DNA of 36,002 nucleotides from a virus. A program made the position numbers and the translations under genes. Below, piece after piece: positions 8,547 through 15,048 of this stretch (the stretch's first letter is position 1; every line of letters starts with the position of its first letter). The stretch is from positions 1-36,002 of the IMG/VR virus record IMGVR_UViG_3300032895_000190; one strand, 5' to 3'. Under the pieces are notes generated by a model. It had not been told where the DNA came from. It saw only the letters and a program-made list of their open reading frames with translations, and did no database searches.

Positions 8547-9143
8547 TCAGGAGAAAACGAAAAGCACCAACGTGCCCGCGGGCGCGTCCTGCGTGATGCG
8601 GCATACCAGCTCGCCGGCGTCGTAGGTTTCCAGCGGATCGTCCACGCCGGAGTCCTCGACGGAAAAATAGAAAGTCACGACCTCCGGCGCGTTCACTTGC
8701 CAGACGAACGCCCACCCTGGTTCGTACAGCGGCTGATCGCAGCCCATGTCCACGGCGAACGGCATGAACTCGGTGATGGTGATGGCGAACCCGAGCGCCG
8801 CCGCCATCGAGATGAAATACGCCGTGGTCAACGCGCCGCGCGCGCCCCACTTTGCCCGCACCGCGGCCTGGCGTTGCTCGATCGACGGGTTCGCCGCCGT
8901 GCACGGGTCGGGCAGGCCGAGCGAGTTCTCCCACTCCACCAGCAGGTTCTGCGTCGTCGCCGGGCTGGCGTTGATCAGGACCTGCGCCGCCGCCGCCGTG
9001 CTGCGGGTGTAAGTCGGCGCGAGCGCCAGCATGACCGCCGATAGCGTGGACTCGGTATCGCGCCGCCAGACGCGACCGGTCGGCAACAGCCGCAGCATCG
9101 CCTGCTGATAGTCGGTATCGCCAAAGGCAGGAGGGGTCGCCAT
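8547..9143 (-). CDS. Mu gp48-like baseplate/tail protein (YmfQ/DUF2313 type)
   Basis: 198-residue protein starting at MATPPAFGDTDYQQAMLRLLPTGRVWRRD, the standard N-terminus of DUF2313 proteins (YmfQ, Mu gp48). The body contains LVEWENSLGLPDPC and RQAAVRAKW, also typical. The ATG at 9143 overlaps the stop of the baseplate J gene (ATGA), which decides the start against a longer in-frame extension to 9266. In Mu this protein sits at the baseplate periphery next to gp47 and just before the fibre gene, exactly as here. Length and order agree with the family. Confidence 0.9.
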   Translation of the reverse strand: MATPPAFGDTDYQQAMLRLLPTGRVWRRDTESTLSAVMLALAPTYTRSTAAAAQVLINASPATTQNLLVEWENSLGLPDPCTAANPSIEQRQAAVRAKWGARGALTTAYFISMAAALGFAITITEFMPFAVDMGCDQPLYEPGWAFVWQVNAPEVVTFYFSVEDSGVDDPLETYDAGELVCRITQDAPAGTLVLFVFS

Positions 9144-10270
9144 CAGGAATAGGTGACTGTTCCGAGAGAGAACAGGAAACCGGCCGCCGAGGTGATCGGC
9201 CACGACGATGGCGTGGTGATCGCGAACGACGGCAGTCCGCCGATGGCCGTGATCGCCGCGGCGCAATCACTTTGCTCGATCGACGTGGTTGCCAACGGGC
9301 TGTCCTTTTGCAGGAACAGCGCGGTCAGCGCAGCGGACACCTGCGCCTGCTGCGCGCTCGAAATCCCGGACAGGCCTGCGATCGTGAACGCCTGCGTCGA
9401 GGCCTGCGGCGCGACGGCATAGACCAGCATCGTCACCGCGCGCAGCGGGTAGAGAAAGTTCGCCACCGCGAGCTGATCTCCGGTCGCCGCAGTGTCGCGG
9501 GTTTCCGCCGCGGCCACGCCGTTCGTGCCCTGCGGAAAGCCGCCGTACCCGGCCTCCGACACGTCCATCATGAAGAACACCGTGACGGTGCCGGGGCCGG
9601 CGATCCTCGGTGCACACCATGCGCGGGTGACGCCGGTCACCTGCAACGCCCAGGTGACGAAATCGGCCTGGTTCCCGCCATGCGGCGGCGCCGCGTAGCT
9701 CTCCTGCATGCGGGTCCGCAGCGGACCGTCCGTCTCCAGGTCGGCACCGCCGGTGATCGCGGCCGTCGCCGCGCCGGTGGCGTTGATGCCGCCGATCGAG
9801 ACACCAAGCTCCAGCGGGGTGCCGCTGTCGGTGTTGCCGTTCGAGCCTGCCACCAGGGCAACCACCGTCACCGCGACCGACCCGCCGCTGCCAACCGTCG
9901 CGTCGGCCGCCGTGGCGTACTGGACGCCATCGCCCCGGCTGCAAGCCGTCCCGCCTGGCAGCAGCGTATTGACCACGCCCGGCCAGACTGCCGCGCCGGA
10001 GGCGAAAGTCGGCGCTTCCCGCAGCACCGGGGTGGGCGCCATCGCCGCCCATCCCTCCAGGTATTCGCCGGTCGAGGTGAACGGCGTCGATTGCAAGGAG
10101 ATCCAGTCGAGGTAGCCGTAATGCAGATAGGCGAGACCCGCCTGCACCCAGGCCAGCACGCGCAGCACGGCCCGGCGCAGGAACCCGTCGGCGTTCGGCA
10201 GATCGGACGCGGTGATGTCCTGCATCGCCTGCGCGCGCAGCGCAGTGAGGGTCGGCCTGGAAAAAGGCAT
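9143..10270 (-). CDS. baseplate J-like protein (Mu gp47)
   Basis: 375-residue baseplate wedge protein. The N-terminus (FSRPTLTALRAQAMQDITASDLP) and the segment from LAYLHYGYLDWISLQSTPFTSTGEYLEGWAA are the usual opening of baseplate J proteins. The central AGSNGNTDSGTPLEL and GGADLETDGPLRTRMQESYAAPPHGGNQADFVTWA are signature stretches of the J family. Length fits Mu gp47. The stop overlaps the gp48-like start. In T4 terms it is the gp6 counterpart, which forms the ring that opens on contraction. Start ATG at 10270, three bases after the gp46-like stop. Confidence 0.94.
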   Translation of the reverse strand: MPFSRPTLTALRAQAMQDITASDLPNADGFLRRAVLRVLAWVQAGLAYLHYGYLDWISLQSTPFTSTGEYLEGWAAMAPTPVLREAPTFASGAAVWPGVVNTLLPGGTACSRGDGVQYATAADATVGSGGSVAVTVVALVAGSNGNTDSGTPLELGVSIGGINATGAATAAITGGADLETDGPLRTRMQESYAAPPHGGNQADFVTWALQVTGVTRAWCAPRIAGPGTVTVFFMMDVSEAGYGGFPQGTNGVAAAETRDTAATGDQLAVANFLYPLRAVTMLVYAVAPQASTQAFTIAGLSGISSAQQAQVSAALTALFLQKDSPLATTSIEQSDCAAAITAIGGLPSFAITTPSSWPITSAAGFLFSLGTVTYS

Positions 10271-10273
10271 GGA

Positions 10274-10738
10274 TCAGGATTCCTGCGACCAGGCGTAGCT
10301 GTAGAGGTTCGGCACGCCGTTCGCCGTGATGGTGACGGTCGCGCCGATGCCGCCCGGGCCGGTGAAAAACGGTTGCGCGTCCACCGCCGACGCGACGCCA
10401 TCGGTAATCATCCAGGCGTGGCACCGGATGATCTGGTCGCGCAGCCAGTTCAGCGTGTCCTGCGTGCGCGGCCGGGCGAAAGCCTGGTAGATTTTCGAGC
10501 CGATACGATCGTCCGGGATCACGGCGAGGGTCGGGTCCTCCAGCGCCGCATAGGTGTCCGCCCACCAGCCATGCGGATCGGTGTCGAACACGATGTCGCC
10601 GGGATCGGCCTGGGCATCGGTGAACATGCTGATGAGGGAAGCCGTCTCCAGGTCGTGCCCCAGCTCCAGCCCGGCCCCAAGCATGTTGAGGTCGCCGGTA
10701 CCCGTGGTTGGGTCCCAGACGATGCGAATGTCGCCCAT
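10274..10738 (-). CDS. Mu gp46-like baseplate protein
   Basis: 154-residue protein of the phage GP46 family (T4 gp25/P2 W counterpart), a lysozyme-like baseplate wedge component without enzymatic role. Seen: DIRIVWDPTTGTGDLNM at the start, LETASLISMFTDAQAD, GWWADTY and RIGSKIYQAF, all in the family's order. The ATG at 10738 overlaps the stop of the gp45-like gene (ATGA); a GTG one codon upstream is less likely. It lies between the gp45 and gp47 homologues as in Mu. Confidence 0.92.
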   Translation of the reverse strand: MGDIRIVWDPTTGTGDLNMLGAGLELGHDLETASLISMFTDAQADPGDIVFDTDPHGWWADTYAALEDPTLAVIPDDRIGSKIYQAFARPRTQDTLNWLRDQIIRCHAWMITDGVASAVDAQPFFTGPGGIGATVTITANGVPNLYSYAWSQES

Positions 10739-11298
10739 CACGTGTTGGCCGTCGGCGCGGTGGTGCCGGCGGCAGCGGTGCCCTCGCCGTGCTTGTGCGT
10801 CTGCAAGCCGACCTGGCCGGCACCGCCATAACCCGCGATGACGGCGCCGGTGACATGCAGATCGCCGGCGATCGTCATGGGGTTGCCCGCACAGGCAACC
10901 GAGGGACCGTCGGCGGTCAGCCAGACATAGGCGCCGCGGAGATCGTACAGCGCGGCATCGCCCACGCCGAGGTTGCGCAGCCGATAGCTCTGGTGGCCGC
11001 CGGCGATCGCCAGCGACTTCGCCCGGTCGCCGTCCAGGAAAGCCAAATGCAGGTCGGTGCCGATCGGCGGTGAGCCGGTGACGCCGAACCCATACAGCAC
11101 CGGGATGTTGTCGCGCATGGACAGCGCATCGAGCTGCGCCTGCACCGTCTGCACCGGCCCGGTGTCGTTCACTGCCAGCGTCGTGCGGGCCAGCGCGAAC
11201 GGTGCGCCTCGGCGCAGCATCAGCGCATTCACCTGCCGCTCCAGCATGACGACCTGGCGCGTCAGCATGGCGACGGTGGCTTCGAGAGACGTGGACAT
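10738..11298 (-). CDS. baseplate assembly protein V / central spike (Mu gp45-like)
   Basis: 186-residue spike protein. The N-terminal 45 residues form a coiled-coil-like helix (LEATVAMLTRQVVMLERQVNALMLRR). The middle has an OB-fold-like stretch (ALSMRDNIPVLYGFGVTGSPPIGTDLHLAFLDGDR), and the C-terminus is beta-helical with repeated GD/GA turns and THKHGEG near the end. In Mu gp45 and P2 gpV an HxH motif at the apex binds iron; KHG preceded by TH fits that motif here. It would be the membrane-piercing needle beneath the hub. It is placed between the gp44 and gp46 homologues. Confidence 0.9.
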   Translation of the reverse strand: MSTSLEATVAMLTRQVVMLERQVNALMLRRGAPFALARTTLAVNDTGPVQTVQAQLDALSMRDNIPVLYGFGVTGSPPIGTDLHLAFLDGDRAKSLAIAGGHQSYRLRNLGVGDAALYDLRGAYVWLTADGPSVACAGNPMTIAGDLHVTGAVIAGYGGAGQVGLQTHKHGEGTAAAGTTAPTANT

Positions 11299-11312
11299 TC
11301 AGCCTCCGGCCG

Positions 11313-12566
11313 CTACGGCGGCGTGCTGGTGGATGGCGGCGCGGGAGCCTGCGAGGTCTGCGGCGCGTTGGTCAGCTCGGCGTCGAACAGGTTCAGCGGG
11401 TTCGGCTCGGGGCTGAACGCGTCGGGCGGCATCAGGATCAGGTCGGTGTGCGTGCCGCTGCCGTCCTTGCGGAAGGTGAGCGAGCCGATGATCCACGTCG
11501 CGTTGGCAATGTCGGCCGCCGGCGCGTCGATCGTCGCCAATCTGTTCGGCGTCCAGAGCGTGCCCGCGCTGTCCCGCCAGCTGTCGCAGGTGATGGAGGC
11601 GCCCTGGCTCCGGCCGATGCGCCTGGCCTTTTCCCAATTCGCGCGTTGCTTGGCGATGGCGTCGTTGTCGATCGCCTGCTGCCCGGCCGGGGTCGGCGCG
11701 ATTTGTTCCGAGACGATGATGCGCAGCCGGTATTCGTCCAGCGTGTCATCCAGGACGGTGGCGCGGCGATTGGCGAGCCCGCCCAGGTCGGCGGTCTGGT
11801 CGACGCCGGAGTAGACCACCACGTACGTCGAGAACCGGCCATCGACGGACCGCTCGGCGTTGATCGCCTCGACGTTGCCCGGGAGGGTGAAGCCGGAGGC
11901 GTGCCGCGCGGTGCCGATGCGGTCCAGCACGAGGTGGCCGAACACGTCCTCGTAGACCAGGTAGCCGGCGTAGCGGGCGACGGATTCGATGATCTGGTAG
12001 GGCGTCTCGCCCAACGGCACCTGGAACGACGGGATCGCGATGCCAAGGTCGGCGACGGCCGAACAGGCTGTGATGCCGTACGCCTTGCAGAGCTTGGCCG
12101 CTACGTCGAGGGCGTTCGCGCCGTTGATCTGGCCGCCGCGGATGCCCGGGTCGTTCAGCAGATCGGCCGAGCAATCGACCAGGTTGCGGGTGATGCCGCG
12201 GCCCGAGAGAGTGACCTGGTGATTGCGTGCGTCGATCGGGATGGAGCGGCGGTCGATCTTCCCGGTAATGACGAGGTCGGACCCGATATAGATCAGGCAC
12301 GGCTGGCCGGGGCGGGTGCCTGCGAGTGCTGGGCCTTGCAGGAACTCGGCGCTCGCGGTGAGCGACCAGGTGTTGGGCATGGATTCGCAGGAACGGGTGA
12401 TGGTCACGTTCTGCCAGCCGACGAAGCGGTTCGAGCCGACCTGGATGGTCACGTCGTCCGGGCCGGAGCCGAGAGAAGGCGCCACAGGTTGTCGCTCCGC
12501 CAGATCAGGAGATTGCGCCCGCGCCGCAGCCTCGCCAGCCGCCAGGATGTCGGTGCCGCTGGTCAC
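11313..12566 (-). CDS. baseplate hub protein (Mu gp44/gpP-like)
   Basis: 417-residue hub protein equivalent to T4 gp27. The family core starts at about residue 38 (DDVTIQVGSNRFVGWQNVTITRSCESMPNTWSL), followed by YIGSDLVITGKIDRRSIPIDA, SGRGITRNLVDCSA, and a C-terminal half with ETPYQIIESVARYAGYLVYED. The C-terminus ends in a Pro/Thr-rich tail. The start is uncertain: the GTG at 12566 has no Shine-Dalgarno sequence and the frame closes at about 12603, so cargo inserted upstream may have removed the native start region. This is the first phage gene after the 12930-17724 insertion; in Mu-like phages it follows the circularisation gene directly. Confidence 0.9.
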   Translation of the reverse strand: MTSGTDILAAGEAAARAQSPDLAERQPVAPSLGSGPDDVTIQVGSNRFVGWQNVTITRSCESMPNTWSLTASAEFLQGPALAGTRPGQPCLIYIGSDLVITGKIDRRSIPIDARNHQVTLSGRGITRNLVDCSADLLNDPGIRGGQINGANALDVAAKLCKAYGITACSAVADLGIAIPSFQVPLGETPYQIIESVARYAGYLVYEDVFGHLVLDRIGTARHASGFTLPGNVEAINAERSVDGRFSTYVVVYSGVDQTADLGGLANRRATVLDDTLDEYRLRIIVSEQIAPTPAGQQAIDNDAIAKQRANWEKARRIGRSQGASITCDSWRDSAGTLWTPNRLATIDAPAADIANATWIIGSLTFRKDGSGTHTDLILMPPDAFSPEPNPLNLFDAELTNAPQTSQAPAPPSTSTPP

Positions 12567-12907
12567 AGAGCCGGCTACGGCCGATTGGGGTGCGAAGCGG
12601 ACCTAATGGCGCTATCGTCCAGAGGTCGATGTATCTGCAAACCAGCCGCCAGGTCGAGGTGTTCCATTTCTCGGTGGTGAGGGGGCACGCCAGACAACCT
12701 GGGCGGATTTTCTCTTGGCTTGCCCAGTGGTGCAGCTATACCTTCGCGGTTGGCGAACGACCCGCGGACCTCCGGCGCCCACGATCGATGTTATCGGGGG
12801 GCGACGAGGCGAACCTCTAATCGTGGACGCCAACATCGCGTCGTGGAAACACAGCACTCGTTTATCCACCTGGGTGGCTATCGTGTCGGGAGGAGACGGA
12901 GAGGATA
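12567..12907. other. intergenic stretch upstream of the nitrilase operon
   Basis: About 340 bases between the divergent gp44-like gene (minus) and the cargo operon (plus). Overlapping short frames (12590-12820 plus, 12612-12869 minus) have no recognisable sequence. A possible sigma-70 promoter for the cargo operon is listed separately. The left junction of the insertion is probably in or near this stretch, but I see no target-site duplication or terminal repeat. Confidence 0.5.
12715..12742 (+). promoter_or_regulatory. possible sigma-70 promoter for the nitrilase operon
   Basis: TTGGCT at 12715-12720 and TATACC at 12737-12742 are separated by 16 bases, each matching the consensus at four of six positions. 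It points into the plus-strand cargo operon about 165 bases upstream of the first strong ribosome-binding site. Motif match only. Confidence 0.3.
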
Positions 12908-13000
12908 ATGGATACGCTCAACCCGAGACGTGAAGCCTGCCGCCGCGTTCCCGCAAAATCATCGAAAGAATACCGTCCCCGTGGCAGAAACCCGCACTGA
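12908..13000 (+). CDS. 30-residue leader-like ORF with strong RBS, overlapping the nitrilase start
   Basis: The best ribosome-binding site of the operon (GGGAGGAGACGGAGAGGA, 12887-12904) leads to an ATG at 12908, which opens a frame different from that of the nitrilase-like protein. This frame encodes 30 residues starting MDTLNPRRE and stops at 12998-13000, inside the nitrilase gene. The larger gene has only GTG starts (12930, or a second one near residue 18) with no Shine-Dalgarno site. Three readings are possible: a translated leader coupled to the hydrolase; a frameshift in the sequence, with the ATG being the true hydrolase start; or chance. The strong RBS is seen directly; coupling is inference. 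Confidence 0.4.
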   Translation: MDTLNPRREACRRVPAKSSKEYRPRGRNPH

Positions 13001-14333
13001 ACTCGCGGAGGACGAGTGGCTGTCCACAGTCACAAAGCGAAGCGCTGTCGAGGACATCCACCCAATTGACGATTTGGTTGCGAGCAGGCGCCTGCTCGTG
13101 GACTGGTATCTCATCGCCGAAGCCGCCCCGCCTGAGTTGCTACGCCACTACGCAACATTCGAAGAGGCCGACCTCACTCGCCGTGCTGCGTTCGATCTGG
13201 AATCCATGCACCGGGGGGACTTCAGCCTGCGCTTGGCTGGGACGAGCGATGCTGTGGCGGCTCTGTTGGGCGTTGGCGCGCGCCTCCGTGCGCTCGACGA
13301 CCTGCTCGCGATCCAAGCACATGATCACGGCCTTCCGTCAGATCCGGAGGGTACCTGGTTAGTTAAAGGTTCGGCCGACGATGCCTTCCTCATCCCGCGC
13401 TACCTGCCGCGGAAGCCGCCCAGAGCTCGGCAAGGCAAACCGGTCACCGCGGGGCCATTCACACACCGCTCCCTGATCCACCACCGTGTACTGCCCACCC
13501 GGATTGGGAGCCGGGCTGTGCGACTGGCTTGCGCAGCAGTTCGGCTTGGGCGGGATGACGGACCACTGATACTCGGTGGCGGCCTCTTCCCCGGACTTCA
13601 CCTTATACCGGAACCCGTCGGCAAGTGCTTCAGGATCAAGGCGGTCCAATGCGATCGCCAGGAGGAAGTCGCTGACGAGATCATGCGTCAGGCTCTGGTG
13701 GACGACTGCTGCGCGGTCGTGTTTCCGGAACTCACGATCAGCCCCGACCTTCGCAACCGGATTGAGCGGAGCCTGCGCCGGCAACCGCCGCGCCCCGGGA
13801 GGCAGAGAAGCATCCCGCTCGTCATAGCGGGCTCCTGGCACGAGCCTGCGGGCGCCCGGTACCGGAACGTCGCGCCCATACTGGACGGGTTCGGAGCGGT
13901 CGTCGCTCGCCATGAGAAGACGATGCCCTACGACTACAACGGATCCATGGAGGCCCTCCAGCGTGGCGGGGCGATAACAGTGGTGGTCACTGAGGACGCC
14001 CTCGTTGGCGTCGCGATTTGCCTCGACTTCTGTGACAGGGGGGGCACGCGGCACAACCCCTATGCCATGCTCGACGTGGACCTAATGCTCGTTCCGTCGT
14101 TCGGCAATGCACGCACACTGGATGGTCACATGGCGACGGCCCAGGACATGAAAACCAGATGGCGCACGGAGACCTTCGTCGTGCAGCAGGGCGACCGCCT
14201 GCCGCCGCCGGGCATAGGCTACGTCCTCGCACCCGCGGATGACCTGAAGTCGCAGGCAACCGACCTCGTTTCAGACCAGCCCTGGAACCGACGCCCTGCG
14301 TCGGGAACCCTTGACCGCGCCCCGAGTTTGTGA
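12930..14333 (+). CDS. nitrilase-superfamily (carbon-nitrogen hydrolase) domain protein
   Basis: 467 residues. The first 190 or so residues are helical and not recognised (VDWYLIAEAAPPELLRHYATFEEADL and onward). Residues about 195-440 form a carbon-nitrogen hydrolase domain with the complete catalytic triad: Glu267 in VVFPELTIS, Lys330 in RHEKTMPYDY and Cys364 in VGVAICLDFCD, with the usual spacing, plus LVIAGSWHE and YRNVAPILDG between them. Such enzymes hydrolyse nitriles or amides, or transfer acyl groups; the substrate cannot be read from sequence. It is the first gene of a three-gene plus-strand operon with a winged-helix protein and a KaiC-like ATPase, set inside a phage tail run. The start is uncertain because the strong RBS serves a different frame. 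Possible role: an effector or signal-modifying enzyme of a conflict system. Confidence 0.78.
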   Translation: MKPAAAFPQNHRKNTVPVAETRTELAEDEWLSTVTKRSAVEDIHPIDDLVASRRLLVDWYLIAEAAPPELLRHYATFEEADLTRRAAFDLESMHRGDFSLRLAGTSDAVAALLGVGARLRALDDLLAIQAHDHGLPSDPEGTWLVKGSADDAFLIPRYLPRKPPRARQGKPVTAGPFTHRSLIHHRVLPTRIGSRAVRLACAAVRLGRDDGPLILGGGLFPGLHLIPEPVGKCFRIKAVQCDRQEEVADEIMRQALVDDCCAVVFPELTISPDLRNRIERSLRRQPPRPGRQRSIPLVIAGSWHEPAGARYRNVAPILDGFGAVVARHEKTMPYDYNGSMEALQRGGAITVVVTEDALVGVAICLDFCDRGGTRHNPYAMLDVDLMLVPSFGNARTLDGHMATAQDMKTRWRTETFVVQQGDRLPPPGIGYVLAPADDLKSQATDLVSDQPWNRRPASGTLDRAPSL

Positions 14334-14368
14334 AACGTTGTGAACTGTGGAAGAGGAATTGAGTAGCT

Positions 14369-15046
14369 ATGACCGAAACGCAGGCACCGCCGCAGGATGG
14401 CGGGAGCTTGGCAGTCGGCGCCGTCCCACCCGGGAATGCCGCGACCGGCGCCCCAACCCTCTCCCCCATAGAGCTACTTGCTCTTGGGGAGCTCCCGCCG
14501 GACGAGGCCGGCCCCCTCATTGCCCAAACGCTCGAAAGCCCGCAGCCGAAGGCCTGCGGGAGAATGTACGATGCCCTCGGCGCTCTTGCGTGGAAGCAGT
14601 CCGCAGAAAGGCTTGCCGGCGAGCCTATGCGGGCATGGCACGACCTTTACCGGTACGCCGCTGGATTGATGCGCGATGCTGGCGAGGTTGAGCTCGGGGC
14701 GAAGCTGCTCGGGATCGCGGATCAGACCCTGCGCTGGGTGCACTATGGGCTCGCGCGCCCCCGGAAGGACATTCGTCGGAGGGCTCATGAATATCGTATC
14801 CTGGTGTTCTTGGATGGGCACGAGGGGAAGAAGGCTTGGCGCGAGGAAATAAAAGCGGAGTTCAGCCTGAAGCAGGGCAATCTGTCGCGCGTGCTGGCGA
14901 ACCTTGCCACTGGTGGGTTCGTTGAGCGCCACGCAGAGGGGCGGAGGCAACTGGTCGAGCTTACAGCGCAGGGACGCGAGGCAATTAATCAGCGCCCAGG
15001 CGCGGGTGGGCTGGTTACCTCACCGCCCATTGAACGTGAAGCCTAA
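14369..15046 (+). CDS. winged-helix (MarR-like) protein of the nitrilase-ATPase operon
   Basis: 225-residue protein. The N-terminal 30 residues are low-complexity Gly/Ala/Pro. Residues about 35-135 are helical (LSPIELLALGELPPDEAG; YRYAAGLMRDAGEVELGAKLLG). Residues 142-205 form a winged helix: YRILVFLDGHEG, then the recognition helix segment KQGNLSRVLANLATGGFVERH and the wing ending LVELTAQGREAI, like MarR or ArsR C-terminal wings. It could be the operon's regulator or an adaptor between hydrolase and ATPase. The ATG at 14369 lies 35 bases after the hydrolase stop, with AGAGGA about 12 bases upstream. The next gene begins two bases after its stop, indicating co-translation. Confidence 0.7.
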   Translation: MTETQAPPQDGGSLAVGAVPPGNAATGAPTLSPIELLALGELPPDEAGPLIAQTLESPQPKACGRMYDALGALAWKQSAERLAGEPMRAWHDLYRYAAGLMRDAGEVELGAKLLGIADQTLRWVHYGLARPRKDIRRRAHEYRILVFLDGHEGKKAWREEIKAEFSLKQGNLSRVLANLATGGFVERHAEGRRQLVELTAQGREAINQRPGAGGLVTSPPIEREA

Positions 15047-15048
15047 GC

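Noticed and set aside
9272-10831. 519-residue open frame on plus across the baseplate genes
   Set aside because: It is Arg/Gly/His-rich shadow sequence antisense to clear gp46/gp47 homologues; high GC suppresses stop codons.
11448-12680. 410-residue plus-strand open frame over the hub gene
   Set aside because: Antisense shadow of a well-supported gp44-like gene with no recognisable domain.
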